DNA of 64,000 nucleotides, taken from Syngnathus acus (taxonomy: Eukaryota > Chordata > Actinopteri > Syngnathiformes > Syngnathidae). A program made the translations under genes and the position numbers. The notes under the pieces were generated by a model, which saw only the letters and a program-made list of their open reading frames with translations, made no database searches and was not told the origin of the DNA. Every line of letters starts with the position of its first letter. Within the stretch, counting starts at the first letter, position 1. The stretch is taken from the NCBI RefSeq assembly GCF_901709675.1, contig NC_051095.1, positions 5,889,956-5,953,955 on the forward strand, written 5' to 3'. Shown here piece after piece: positions 1-10,756 of the stretch.

Positions 1-443
1 GGCGACCAAGATTGTGAGTGATGTGAGTCACCCCGCTCACTCTTTGTTTGATCTTCTGCCCTCTGGGAGGCGGTACAGGAGCCTGCGCTCCCGCACCACC
101 AGACTCTCCAACAGCTTCATATTCCAGGCTGTTAGGATCCTGAACTCGCTCCCCCTTTCTGCGTAGCGTCCTGTTCTTTGCGCTATGCTTACTGTCTGCT
201 GTATGCACACTGGCTCAGTTTTGCTCCTCTTATTTATTGGGTTATTGGTTTATTATTTATTCATCGCTCATTTTATTTATTTGTTATTTTTTATTTATTA
301 TTTATTGTTTGTGCCTTCTTGTTTTTATTTTGTGTCGTCTGCTTGTATGTCTCGTCACCGTGGGATAGAGGAAACGGAATTTCGGTTTCTTTGTGTGTCT
401 TGACATGAAGGGATTGACAATAAAGCTGACTTTGACTTTGACT
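1..443 (+). mobile_element. LINE 3' end (RT C-terminus, 3'UTR, TTTGAC tail), cut by window edge
   Basis: The first 166 bases encode the last about 54 residues of a non-LTR reverse transcriptase protein; the frame starts at base 2 and the stop codon is TAG at 164-166. It matches the C-terminus of the longer LINE copy at 4041-6847, including the [19 protein letters not shown] stretch. An A/T-rich 3'UTR follows, ending in CAATAAAGCTGAC and a short (TTTGAC)n microsatellite tail. The tail abuts the gag-protease reading frame of the Ty3-like element, so this LINE inserted into that element. Its 5' part lies outside the window. The clade is jockey-order (CR1/L2/Rex-like) from motif style; I cannot name the family. 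Confidence 0.85.
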
Positions 444-1589
444 CTGCCCACTTCTCACTATTTCGAACCGTAGCCTGTGTACTCTTCCCTTCACTACGCA
501 CTTTGTGCGGAATATCCCCGCGGATTGCATGGATTGGCCTGAATACAATACTAGCCTGGTCTGGCTAGGTAGTAGCTTTGCCCCAGGGTCAAGTCTTCTC
601 ATGTCTTTTATGCTCATGACATCACATGTGGCCCCCGAATCAATCTGGCATCTCTGAAACCCACCATGCATTTTCAAGTTAACAAACCATTTCTTCCCTT
701 GCCCCTGAACTGCCCCTATGCTCTCCGCTGTGTAAATGTGTGCTTCCATGTCAGACCTGTCCATGTCCTCGGGTACTTCACCGTCTGCCGCGTGTAGCTG
801 TCTTGTGGCTTGGCCCCTCTTCATGCATACCTTGGCAAAATGATTTGCGGTCCCACAGCTCCTACAGTTTTTTCCAAAGGCTGGGCAAAAATCACGCCCA
901 CGCCTGTGCGTGTTGCCGCAGAATCTGCACATAGCGCTGTCATATGTGTTAGGTGTCTGATTTCGAATTCTGTCCGGACGCTCCTGCCTGGGCGGGGGAC
1001 GTGGCCGCGGGTCATCCATTGTGTGCACTGTCTCCAGAGGCCTGTCCTGCGTGATTGCTTGTATCCTCGTGTTTGTCATCTCCGCCGTTCTGCATATATC
1101 TATGGCCGATGCCAGTGTGAGATCTTTTTGTCTGAGCAGCCGGCGGCGCACACTTTCATCACACACACCCAGCACCAGTCTGTCTCTGATCAAGTCCTCT
1201 TTGAGTTGTCCATACTCACATGAAGCAGCTTTCTCCCTCAGTTTCGTTACAAACACATCAATGGGCTCCCCTTCATCTTGCTTGCAGTTTCCAAAAACAA
1301 ATCTCTCAAATATGACGTTTCTAGCTGGTTTGAAGTACTCCTCCAAAGCATCAAGAATAACTTTAACATCCTTCCCTTGGTCTACCGTGAGACCCAAGTT
1401 ATGCTTGTAAATGTGACGACATTCATTAACCATTACTCTCCGTAGGGTTGCTGCTTGCACTGGTTGCTCTTTCTCTGATAACCCCGTTGCCAGTAAATAG
1501 TCTTCAAATTCCCCTCTGAAATTGTCCCAATTGCTTGCTAGGTCGCCGCTCATCTTCATCGCCTCCGGTGGTGGTATATTCGTTGCCAT
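444..1589 (-). pseudogene. Ty3-like gag with CCHC knuckles running into a retropepsin-like protease, truncated
   Basis: The frame begins MATNIPPPEAMKMSGDLASN at 1589 and runs about 380 residues before the LINE tail replaces it. The N-terminal 180 residues are a retrotransposon gag (capsid-like) domain with the usual helix-rich pattern, including a VFVTKLREKAASCEYG stretch. Two zinc-knuckle-like Cys/His clusters follow (near residues 218-232 and 238-251). The aspartic protease active-site motif DSGAT is near residue 317. The rest of the protease, the reverse transcriptase, RNase H and integrase are absent here. Residues after about 380 in the open frame come from the inserted LINE tail and are not gag. 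Confidence 0.85.
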
Positions 1590-1747
1590 GGTGGGTGGTG
1601 TCGTTAGCCTAGCAGGTCGCTAACCGCAGTTTCGCTCGTCTTTGCCTTCTGTCCGTCTGTCCCTCTTCACCTTCTTTCACTGGCCCCGCAGTGAAGCACA
1701 GCGCCGTCCAGCCGAACTGTGGTCGGGTCCAGTCACTTCTGACACCA

Positions 1748-1877
1748 TGTTTGTGCGTAATATATGTACTGATATGAATGAGACCCAAGACGACAGCTGT
1801 TGTTCCAGTCTCTCTCTGTATTCAACTGCCGCGGCTCGCCTCATGACGTCACACAACACAGCATGACATCCCTAACA
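1748..1877 (-). repeat. 130-bp 5' LTR of the Ty3-like element
   Basis: On the minus strand it begins TGTTAGGGATGTCATG and ends ATTACGCACAAACA, the TG...CA form of an LTR. By eye it is identical to the LTR at 14926-15055 at 129 of 130 positions; the one difference is in the GCTGTGTTG/GCTATGTTG stretch. Near-identity means a recent insertion. Confidence 0.9.
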
Positions 1878-2879
1878 GAAACACTTCCTTAAAGTAAGCC
1901 TTAAGAACTTTACAGGTTAAGATTAGTCGCAAACAGGTGGTGCATCAATGTCCTTGAGCATCCTGCATTGTTTGAAAATCGCTCATTTTATTTTATTTTA
2001 TTTATTAATTATTATTTATTATTTATGGTTTGTGCCTTCTTGTTTTTGTTTTGTGTCGCCTACTTGTATGTCTCGTCACCGTGGGATGGAGGAAACGGAA
2101 TTTCGGTTTCTTTGTGTGTCTTGACATATGAAGGGATTGACAATAAAGCTGACTTTGACTTTGACTTGACTAGAATGGTCGCTAGTTTCAATCCCTGCTA
2201 TGTGTACAAATCATATTCAAAATGCATTTTTTTACAACAAACTTGAGAGCCTCCCCTTCATTTTCAGTGGGAACAGTGTTGTTGGTCTCCCTTTTTTGCT
2301 AGTGCGTCATAGTCTGGAGTCAAATTTGTTGTGGCAATTCTTAGGAGAGATCCGAGGTGTTGGTCCGTTTACCTCGATCTGTGACGGGTTGATGTTGATG
2401 TGGCTGAACGTCACGTCGCGTACGTCGAGCCATATTGGCCACTCTTTCTTAAACACTCGGCACTGTGTCCACCTTGCTTTTCCTTGGGCGACTCATTTTA
2501 ATAGAAGGATTCCAGGGGAAGGTTTGTGGGTGGCTTTAGCGTAAAACTGTATCTGAAAGCTCAGCGCGCGAATTACGAGAATGCTGTCGTCACAGCCCAC
2601 GCTCTAAATTCGGGACTGATACAAATAGAGCGCGAGTGCGCCATGTCTGTACTACTGAGTACGTACACGCACTTGTGAGTGTGCACCGAGCTTTCTGACA
2701 CGGCTTCCGGTAGTAAATACGCAGGCGAGCGCTTCCCCATCTACTGGGGAAACGCAGTCATTGCAGGCAAAATGACCCAAAAAAATGTTTAATAATACAA
2801 TTTATCCAGGGTTGGCGGGCCGGATTAAACGGTCCCGTGGGCCGGATGTGGCCCGCGGGCCGTAGTTTGCCCACCCCTG
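1878..2879 (-). mobile_element. hAT-family element A, left half (inverted, separated from its right half)
   Basis: On the minus strand this starts with the terminal sequence CAGGGGTGGGCAAACTACGG at 2879 and runs to the Ty3 insertion point at 1878. It is closely similar to the left part of the complete element A copy at 11121-12412. The 8 bases outside its terminus (2880-2887), read on the minus strand, are ACATAGCA, which is also what follows the right half at 15571-15578. It contains a LINE fragment (1980-2170). Like the complete copy, it retains only a short stub of a transposase-like frame, so it was nonautonomous. Confidence 0.88.
1980..2170 (+). mobile_element. 5'-truncated LINE 3'UTR fragment inside hAT A
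   Basis: The sequence matches the 3'UTR and (TTTGAC)n tail of the LINE at 4041-6847 (opposite strand) and at 1-443. It interrupts the hAT A left half relative to the intact copy near 11790-11815. A few hAT bases at the junction appear lost and I see no clear TSD. It holds no coding sequence. Confidence 0.8.
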
Positions 2880-2887
2880 TGCTATGT

Positions 2888-3119
2888 GGACATAAGGAAC
2901 GACGAGCAGATGCACGTCTGCTTCTGGTAAACCTTCCTCAAGGTCTGGAGGGTCACAGTTCAAATCTGGACTCCGGAACCAGGATTCAGATTCACTCTTT
3001 TTAGCAACCCGCTTCTTCCTTGACCATAAAGGGAAATGTGCTTTCGGCAGTTTGCAAACATATTTTATTGAGGCTGCGTTAGACTTATATATCATATCAA
3101 TATAATTTTCAGTAGTGGT
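2888..3119. other. 232-bp segment without recognised gene
   Basis: This is the sequence that flanked hAT A before insertion. A minus-strand open frame crosses it and encodes a stretch containing KKRVAKKSESESWFRSPDLN. It stays open if joined over one copy of the TSD to the sequence after 15578, for about another 20 codons. I recognise no domain. Confidence 0.4.
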
Positions 3120-3390
3120 GTCAAAGTCAAAAGTCAAAGTCTGCTTTATTGTCAATTTCTTCACATGCCAAGACACACAAAGAAATCAAAATAACGTTCC
3201 AACTATCCCACGGTGACAAGACATAGTACACAATATACATACAAGTAAACAACACAAAAAATAAAAACAAGAAGGCACAAACAATGAAATAATAAGAGTG
3301 ATGAATAAATAATAAATAAACAAATAACACAATAAATAAGAGGAGCAAAAATGGAGCAAGTGTGCATACAGCAGACAAGTGCTCGTGTAG
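3120..3390 (-). mobile_element. 5'-truncated LINE 3' end
   Basis: On the minus strand this is the same 3'UTR as in the other copies, ending in TTGACTTTTGACTTTGACA at 3120. It diverges more from the 4041-6847 copy than the 1-443 copy does, so it is an older insertion. It has no intact coding part. Confidence 0.8.
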
Positions 3391-3992
3391 TTGCATGATG
3401 GGCGGTAAGGAATGTGCAGGCAACTGCATAAACTTATTTTGTGTGGAAAAGGATGTGCCAGACAGGGAGGACGCCGAACAAGAACACCTCAAGGATGTTC
3501 TCAACGGTCCAGACAGGGAGGACACCTTATTTGAACATCTCGAGGCCGACGAGGAACGAGAATAATGGTGGTCGTACCTAACCGCCAGACAGCTGAGGCC
3601 GGACACCTGCACTCAGCAGCAATAACACCCTGACGAGGAGGAGATGGCCATCGACCAATCATCACACAATGTTTTGCATGCTTGAATATTCATATTGTGT
3701 TTCTTTATTACTGGGCAACCTGGAAGAATGTGTTGTTTCTTGTTGGTTACAAGAACACAGGAATATTAGTGTGAGGGACCCGGGGCCCAGGCGGCTGTAT
3801 TAACTTGATTTGTCAGGAATAAACAATTGGTAAATTCGGTCTGATTGATCAACTGGTCTTCTCTTTGACAGAACGAACTTGCAAAATTGTTAGGTGCGCC
3901 AGTGTGTGGATTAGGACATAACGACTCATGTGTTAAGTGTTGATCGCAATTTGGAGTCAGATCAATAACTAAAATCCGTAGCCTAACAGTAC
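3391..3992. other. 602-bp interval, possible solo-LTR-like remnant
   Basis: No gene is recognised. The stretch from about 3640 to 3900 has a CCAATCA box, a GC-rich GGGACCCGGGGCCCAGGCGG segment and an AATAAA signal, in an order that would suit a retroviral-type LTR. I see no repeated flank and no partner LTR, so this is only a possibility. Confidence 0.2.
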
Positions 3993-4040
3993 GTATATAC
4001 TAGGGGTGTAAATCGCGGGTTTTGTCACGATACGATATCA

Positions 4041-6847
4041 AAGTCGAAGTCAAAGTCAAAGTCAGCTTTATTGTCAATCCCTTCATATGTCAAGACACAC
4101 AAAGAAACCGAAATTCCGTTTCCTCCATCCCACGGTGACGAGACATACAAGTAGGCGACACAAAACAAAAACAAGAAGGCACAAACCATAAATAATAAAT
4201 AATAAATAAAATAAAATAAAATGAGCGATGAATAAAAACAGACCAATAACCCATTGAATATGAGGGGCAAAACCGAGCCAGTGAGCATACAGCAAGAACA
4301 GGACGCTACGCTGAAAGGGGGAGCGAGTTCAGGATCCTAACAGCCTGGAGTACGAAGCTGTTGGAAAGTCTGGTGGTGCGGGAGCGCAGGCTCCTGTACC
4401 GCCTCCCAGAGGGCAGAAGTTCAAACAAAGAGTGAGCGGGGTGACTCACATCACTCACAATCTTGGTCGCCTTGCGGGTGAGATGGGAGGTGTAAATGTC
4501 CTTCAAGGAGGGGAGAGAAGCACCAATAGTCTTACTAGCCGTTTTCACAATGCGCTGCAGGGCCTTCAAGTCTTGGTCAGTGCAGCTGCCACCCCAGACA
4601 GCAATACAGCTGGAGAGGACGCTCTCAATGGTGCTGCGGTAAAAAGTAGTCATGACGGCCGGAGGAGTGCCCGCTCGCCTGAGTTTCCGAAGGAAGTACA
4701 GGCGGCGCTGGGCCTTCTTCGCCAGCGACGCGGTGTTGGTGGACCAGGAGAGATCCTCACTGATGTGCACCCCCAGGAACCTGGCGCTGCTCACTCTCTC
4801 CACCACAGCACCGTCGATGGTCAGCGGCAGGTGTTGGGCGTGACCCTTCCGGAAGTCAACGACAATCTCCTTGGTCTTGTCGACGTTCAGCAGGAGGTTG
4901 TTGTCCCTGCACCACGCGGTCAGAAGGTCAACCTCCAGCCTGTATTGAGTCTCGTCTCCCTTGGTGATGAGACCCACCAGAGTCGTGTCGTCAGCAAACT
5001 TCACTATGCGGTTGCCGCTGCAGGTGGCAGCGCAGTCATGCGTCAGGAGGGTGAAGAGCAGCGGACTGAGCACGCAGCCTTGGGGGGCCCCTGTGCTCAG
5101 CGTGATGCTGGCGGAGATCTTGTCGCCAACACGTGGCCTCTGACAGAGGAAGTCCAGTAGCCAGTTGCAGAGGCCGGTACTGAGGCCCAGCTTGTCAAGT
5201 TTGCTGATGAGACGCTGCGGCACAAACAGCAACCTCACATACGAGTCCTTCCCCTCCAGGTGGGTGAGGGCCGAGTGGAGGGCAGAGCAGATGGCATCCT
5301 CAGAGGACCGTTTGGCTCGGTACGCAAACTGGAAGGGGTCAATGGTGGGGGGGAGAACTGACCGGATGTGCTCCAAGACAAGCCGCTCAAAGCACTTCAT
5401 GACGATGGGCGTAAGTGCCACGGGGCTTCTTCGGCACAGGTACGATGGTGGCTGCTTTGAAACTCGACGGGACGATGGCCTGCTGCAGGGAAGTGTTAAA
5501 GATGTCCGTGAAGACACCCGCCAGCTCACCAGCGCAGTCCTTCAGCGCTCGACCCGGGATGTTGTCCGGGCCCGCCGCCTTACGGATGTCGATAGCGGCA
5601 AGTGTCCTCCTCACGCTGTCGGCGGAGAGGCACAGGGGCAGCTCGTGGGAAGGGGGAGTGGCCTTCAGTGGGCAAGTGCTGTTCTGAGCGTCGAAGCGAG
5701 CAAAGAAGCGGTTGAGGTCATTGAGCAGACGGACGTCGCCATCACAGCTCTGCGGCGCGGGCTTGTAGTCCGTGATGGTCTGAATGCCCTGCCAAAGGCG
5801 CCGTGCGTCCCTGCTGTCCTTGAAGTGGGCGGTAATTTTGCCCGAGAACGCCCTCTTCGCTTCTTTGATGCCCCGGGACAGGTCGGCCCTCGCAGTCCTC
5901 AAGCCAGCCTCATCCCCCGCCCGGAAGGCTTTGTCCCTGGCCCTCAGCAGCCTGAAGACAGCCCCCGTCAGCCATGGCTTCCGGTTTGCCCGAGTGACGA
6001 CGGATACTGAGTGTGTCACATCATCAATGCACTTCCCGATGTAGGAGGAAACAGAGTCAGTATACTCCTCAATGTCCGCCCGACCGTCGCAAGTGCCCGC
6101 CCTCCTAAACACGTCCCAGTCGGTAGAGCCAAAGCAGTCACGAAGCGCATCAGAGGCACCCTCAGGCCACACCCGCACCCGCTTGCGAACTGGTCTGGAT
6201 GTTCTCACCTTTTGTCTGTATACGGGCAAAAGCATAACAGTGAGATGGTCAGAAAGCCCAAGATGGGGGAGGGGGGCGGCTTTGAAAGCTCCTTTATGCG
6301 AAGAGTAGACCAGGTCCAGGAAGCTGTCGCCACGCGTAGGAAAATCAACATGCTGGTGAAGCCTCGGAAAAACAGACTTCAGATTAGCATGATTAAAATC
6401 CCCAGCGAAGATGGTGAAACCGTCAGGGTGCGCTGTCTGTTGGTCACTGACAGCCTGGTACAGTTCACTAAGAGCCGCGACCCTGTCGCCTCCGATGTTG
6501 GAAGGCGGGATGTAAACCGCGACCAGCAGAATCGCGGTAAATTCCCTCGGCAGGTAAAAAGGACGGCACTTAATGATCACAAACTCCGCCAGTGGCGAGC
6601 AGTGCCTGCATACCACCACAGAGTCCCGGCACCACTCGTCACGGATGTAGACGCATAGTCCACCTCCACGAGATTTCCCCCCTCGTACAATGGTCCGGTC
6701 CGCCCGATAGCACGCTAGCCGCTCCAGACGTACAGCCGAGTCCGGAATGTTGACGGTCAACCAAGTCTCAGTGAACACGAGCACACAGCAGTCACGCACC
6801 GTCCGGTTCGTAGATCTCAGCAAGCGAATGTAATCCATTTTGTTGTT
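4041..6847 (-). mobile_element. 5'-truncated LINE with endonuclease and reverse transcriptase
   Basis: This is a 2.8-kb non-LTR retrotransposon on the minus strand, inserted in hAT B with a 7-bp TSD GATATCA (4034-4040 and 6848-6854). It carries the C-terminal part of an exonuclease-endonuclease-phosphatase domain, a reverse transcriptase, a stop at 4306-4308, a roughly 265-bp 3'UTR and a GACTTTGACTTTGACTTC tail. The tail type and protein motifs place it in the jockey-order lineages common in fish (CR1/L2/Rex). It is the longest of at least four copies here (1-443, 1980-2170, 3120-3390). Confidence 0.92.
4306..6839 (-). pseudogene. LINE endonuclease/reverse transcriptase ORF, frameshifted and with RT motif A deleted
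   Basis: The upstream frame (about 6839 to 5400) holds endonuclease motifs FTETWL, AGDFNHANLK and GLSDHLTV; the first endonuclease motif is lost by 5' truncation. It then runs into the start of the reverse transcriptase ([20 protein letters not shown]). A frameshift near 5400-5440 moves the reading into the second frame, which holds [13 protein letters not shown], the catalytic KFADDTTLV box and the typical C-terminal region. An in-frame deletion lies just after [10 protein letters not shown] (near 5225): about nine residues expected to carry the motif A catalytic aspartate are missing. The enzyme is therefore dead on two counts. Confidence 0.88.
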
Positions 6848-7587
6848 GATATCATATCGATACAAAGACCCACGATACGATATTTGCCGATATCTTAAAG
6901 CCTGCTGTGATTCATTCACGATACATCACGATATAGTGGTCCACGATCGATATTTTTTATTTTTATTTTAAATAAAAAATATGGAACAATATCCTGATTT
7001 AAAACAATTCATACGCAAAATCATCAAGGTACTGCAAACTCTTTATTTAGGAAATTACAAGAGTATTGTAGTATACAAAGTGCTTATTTTAACACTGAAC
7101 TTTATCAAATTCCTATATTTTTTCTCATATAAGTAAAGAAAAATGAATATTCTTTCTTTTTTTGTCATACCATTAACTTTAAAGTGCATTACTGAACTAT
7201 TTATTTACAATAATTTTAATTGTCCGTTGAGCCATCTTTTCTTTGGAATCCAAAGTGCTACCAAACGAATGACTTGAAGCCCAAAGGGGAGCGAATTTCC
7301 TCATCTTCTTGGACACTAGCCATAGCACCAGCCCAGGAGCCGCGTAGTTGTCGGCTCCCCTTTCACGTGCCTGCTCTGCTCACAGCACAACACGCCGCGT
7401 ACTGCTCCCGGAAAGAGGAAGCAAGCAACAATGAACTGGATTTCAAAATAAAGTCGCGTCTAATGTCCGAGGTCAAACACGGCGATATAAATCGATGTTT
7501 ACGTTTAGCATCGATGCCAATAAATCGTAGAGCATTATATCGATTAATCAATGTGTATCGATGAAGCGTTACACCCCTAGTATATAC

Positions 7588-7887
7588 GGCTTGAATGCAT
7601 CTATGCAAACACACACAAACCTGCTTTTATATTTGAAGGGGCAAGCAAAACATTCAAAAGTGGAGCAGAGGAGGGTGTCATGAGATAATACAAATATATA
7701 AAATATAATTTATTTGAGGGGATTTGGGGGCACAACGTCTATGTAACCGGGCCAGCCCTGCCCCTGCCTTGACCCTGGTTCTGTGTAGAAGTACATTTGC
7801 CACATCTAAAATAGCAGACGACCTGCCATAACACGCGACAGACTAACCCGCTCCAGACGTCTTGTCTATGGGCTGCATCATGGAGGG
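7588..7887. other. 300-bp spacer between hAT B and hAT C
   Basis: Nothing recognised. The last 8 bases (7880-7887, ATGGAGGG) are the left TSD of hAT C. Confidence 0.5.
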
Positions 7888-8167
7888 TAGGGATGGGCGG
7901 ATCGATACCAAAATATCGATAAATCGATTCAGGCTGCTCATTTTTGAGTATCGATCTCCCTAGCTAAAATATCGATACTTACAATTATTTAATTATATTT
8001 TTCCTCGTTTTTTTCTGCTCCAATTTGACGACTTGCACTCATGCTAGCACTACTTTTCCTTCCGCCTGCTGCACCGGCGTGTCCTGCTCTGCTCTGCTCC
8101 CGCCCCCTTTTCTCACAAGCCAAGCCCTCCTCCTCCGCCCCCCTTTCCAATCCAAACACAAACAAGC

Positions 8168-8476
8168 ATGGCCACGGCGGCGGCCCAGTCCGAACGTAAG
8201 AGAAGTCTGGTTTGGAGGTATTATATTTTAGTTAATAACAACGAGGCAAGATGTGAAATATGTCACAGAACGATTAAATATTATGGCAACACCACAAACT
8301 TAACAAAACATTTAAGTAAAATTCACCCCACGGTTCATGAAGAGCTGCAGTTGAAACGTGCCGCAGACACTAAGGCAGCGACGGAAAACCCTGCAGCCAC
8401 ACCGAGGCTAAGGTACCAAAGTACCTTAGAAGCAGCGTTTCAGAAAGGCAAGACATATCCAGGTATCAGGTGCTAA
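8168..8476 (+). pseudogene. hAT transposase N-terminal exon with BED zinc finger
   Basis: The 102-residue frame starts MATAAAQSERKRSLVWRYY. It contains a BED-type zinc finger with the ligands in CEICHRTIKYYGNTTNLTKH and the final histidine in LSKIHP, near residues 36-62. BED fingers at the N-terminus bind DNA in hAT transposases such as ZBED-type proteins. The frame stops at 8476 and no RNase-H-like catalytic core or hAT dimerisation domain follows inside the element, so the protein is broken. The closest named relatives would be ZBED1/ZBED4-like transposases, by motif style only. Confidence 0.8.
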
Positions 8477-8479
8477 CCA

Positions 8480-8977
8480 AAAATCGTAAGCATTTGTGGT
8501 TGATGTGCTATTTGAAGCAATAATTACAGCGCTTTAGTCAGTCATTTATAAATAAAGTTTTCCCCTTTTCAATTTGTGGTCGAACGCCATACGTCTTATT
8601 TGTAACTCCACTTCCTATAAACAACACTAAAGTATTACACTATTAAATGTAAGTATCCAGTGGCTTTACAAATTGATAGTTTTGCTGCTCATGACGATTA
8701 AGCCCTGCATCTCTGTTGGTACCATGTCTCTTTTTACAATATACTAAAAGACAAAACCTTTTCCCAACAACAGAGAGAGAAAGAAAAAAGTAAAGAATAG
8801 CTCCTTTTAATTAAAGTTATACTATTAATATGCATCTTCCATTAATGTTTTTCTAAAAAGGTTAATAATTCATGTACATGACGTAATACTTTTTTCTACA
8901 AAATTTAATAGATGACTCTCCAAGAGCAAGTATCATTTGCAGTGAAACACCTGCTGTAGTATACAAATGTGCAGGTC
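8480..8977 (+). other. Interior of hAT C without coding sequence
   Basis: A/T-rich, with an AATAAAG word near 8551. No gene and no conserved motif recognised. It is probably decayed transposon interior. Confidence 0.4.
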
Positions 8978-9111
8978 AATAGAGGCTTTGCAGCTGACGT
9001 CATCAAGCTACCCACATTAGCTTGGCGGCCATCTTGGCGGTCAACTTTTCAGTGCCTGTCAACGACTCACACACGCTTTCTTGTTATATCTGCTGCTATT
9101 TGAGCTTAAAA

Positions 9112-9289
9112 ATGCCGGATACCTGCTGTGCTGTTGGATGTAGCAATAGACGAGGCGATAAACCAAATCTTAGCTTCTATAGATTTCCGGCGAACATGAA
9201 AAAACGTGATAAATGGATCGCGGATATTCGTCGTGAACGATGGAAACCTACGATTTACACAAGGATATGCAATGAGGACTTCATATCAG
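9112..9289 (+). pseudogene. THAP zinc-finger exon with a lost zinc ligand
   Basis: The frame MPDTCCAVGCSNRRGDKPNL starts at 9112. It shows the C2CH THAP layout: CAVGC, a central FYRF, KWI, and a late Cys followed by Phe. A GT donor (GTATGT) follows ATATCAG, so this would be exon 1 of a spliced THAP protein. In the last motif the expected Cys-x-x-His reads CNED: a GAC codon stands where CAC (His) is expected. That single base change would remove a zinc ligand and disable DNA binding. No catalytic domain is recognisable downstream. Confidence 0.75.
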
Positions 9290-10554
9290 GTATGTAAACA
9301 AACCATTCACCCCTGACTTGTTTCACAAAATGTGAAATAATACAATATGGGATGATACAAATATGATTGTTGAAAATGCTGGGTGCATTTTTAGAAAGGC
9401 AGCAAGAGCAGCAAGGCAGGTGTTGGATTTGGTCCACAATTTAGGGAGCGCTATCTGCGCCTCACGGCAAAAGCCATTGCCAATCACCTGTTATCCAATT
9501 CACTCACTGCGTGCTCGTTTAATTTCTTCAGATTTAGGAAAATGCAAAGACACTGAAGCAGAAATTAGACTTACACAGGTTGGGTGAGTTCAATCATAAT
9601 TCTTGTTAAGAAAGCTCTGTTTTCAGGAAAGTACAATACAGCGCTGGGCCTTTCAAGAGCAGAAAGTCTCCATTCAGAAAAGGCAACGTTCAAGGTTCTT
9701 TGGTCAGCTTATATTCAGTTGGTGTGGGGCGAGTTTGATGGGTGATGAGTCGTTGGGGTGGGGCGAGTTCGCAGTAGAGTTTGATTCAATGGGAGTGGGT
9801 GCTGGTTCTGGACGATTCGGTGTGTGTGTGGGGGCTGTTGTCTTCCATCCCGTCTTTCGGCCTTGGTGATCATCTTTGGCCGAGTCCTTGGCTGTCTCCC
9901 TCTGGCACCAGCTGGTTTTTATCTCCAAGTGACCTTCCTGTAAACATTCTCCTCCATCCTTGCACATATGCTGTCGTACCTCATTCTTTCACTTTTGTCA
10001 TTTTGTACGAATTTATGTGAGCTTTTGGCTGTCACATCATTAATCTATTACTGTTCCCTGACTATGCAAAGTTAGTTCTTTTGATACTCCATGTCTTTGC
10101 TCACATCATTATATTCTTAGTTTAATCATGCTTCCCACCATATCTTTTATTTGTTAGGCAAAACATTTCCCTCTGTGCAGAGCGTTCAGTAGTAATCGAA
10201 AAGCTGGTGTCCCGCATCTAGGCGACATATGACGTTTAGTCAAAACACAAGATATAATCAAGTACTGAACGGTCGAGACGACTCTGGCCGTGTCCATGAT
10301 TTAGAGAAAAGACATCAGGCATGCATTACACAGTTCCTTAAGGGTCATTAAGCTATTTAGGCAACATATCAAAAGACATTTATTTTGCAGTGCACAGAAA
10401 TACATATTGAATCGTGAAGTTGTAGCAACCTCTGTTATTATCTTATATCAGCGTATCTGTTATTGTGGCTAGGCGGGTTTTGTGTCTTTTGACCCTATTC
10501 CTTCACAGGGAATGGGATGATTTCTTCAGTTCACCCCCCCGTTTTTATTTTGTG

Positions 10555-10673
10555 TTTATTTTTTCATGATGCTTCATCTGATTGGCTTGAAAACGTTATC
10601 AATGTAAATATTGAATTATATTTATTGGTTAAGTTTTCAAGCCAATCAGATGTGGCATCATGCAAAAATAAAC
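10555..10673. repeat. Imperfect palindrome (about 40-nt arms)
   Basis: The left arm (10555-10594, containing CATCTGATTGGCTTGAAAAC) and right arm (about 10634-10673, containing GTTTTCAAGCCAATCAGATG) are inverted copies with one or two mismatches, flanked by T/A-rich TTTATTTTTTCATGATG and its complement. The spacer is about 40 nt and A/T-rich. It lies inside the THAP element and could be a small inserted foldback element or part of the parent element. Confidence 0.7.
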
Positions 10674-10756
10674 AAATAATAAAAATGGTAGCAACTTGAA
10701 CAGACAGGTACAGTATCTGAATGATTTCACTCTATTCAGTTTTTTAATATGTCAAG

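Larger units (their letters stand above)
444..1877 (-). mobile_element. Ty3/gypsy-like LTR retrotransposon, 5' part (LTR, primer site, gag-protease), interrupted by LINE
   Basis: Read on the minus strand this is 5' LTR (1877-1748), then a primer-binding-type sequence beginning TGGTGTCAGAAGTG directly at the LTR edge (1747 downward), a leader, and a gag frame starting at 1589. The coding frame is cut at about 444 by the LINE. The matching 3' end of the element (pol C-terminus, polypurine tract, 3' LTR) lies at 14330-15055 on the opposite strand. The 5-bp TSD GTTTC flanks the outer edges of the two LTRs (1878-1882 read on minus; 15056-15060). Short LTRs and this primer site are reminiscent of mag-type Ty3 elements, which is an inference. 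Confidence 0.85.
4001..7579. mobile_element. Nonautonomous hAT element B with nested LINE
   Basis: The termini are TAGGGGTGTAA (4001) and TTACACCCCTA (7579), perfect 11-bp inverted ends. Perfect 8-bp TSDs GTATATAC lie at 3993-4000 and 7580-7587. An 8-bp TSD with TAGGGGTG ends is diagnostic of the hAT superfamily. After removal of the LINE (4041-6847) about 770 bp remain. These are rich in CGATA/ATCGAT-type motifs and have no transposase frame, so the element needed a helper. The stretch 7220-7580 has a short open frame of no recognised family. Confidence 0.92.

Noticed and set aside
291-443. C-terminal extension of the gag-protease frame (SGQSQSQSQ and onward)
   Set aside because: It is antisense translation of the LINE tail and 3'UTR.
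4432-5160. 242-residue plus-strand open frame
   Set aside because: It is the antisense shadow of the LINE reverse transcriptase.
9603-10020. Open frames on both strands at 9.6-10.0 kb inside the THAP element
   Set aside because: No recognisable domain, composition bias from G/T-rich sequence, and no splice link to the THAP exon that I could support.
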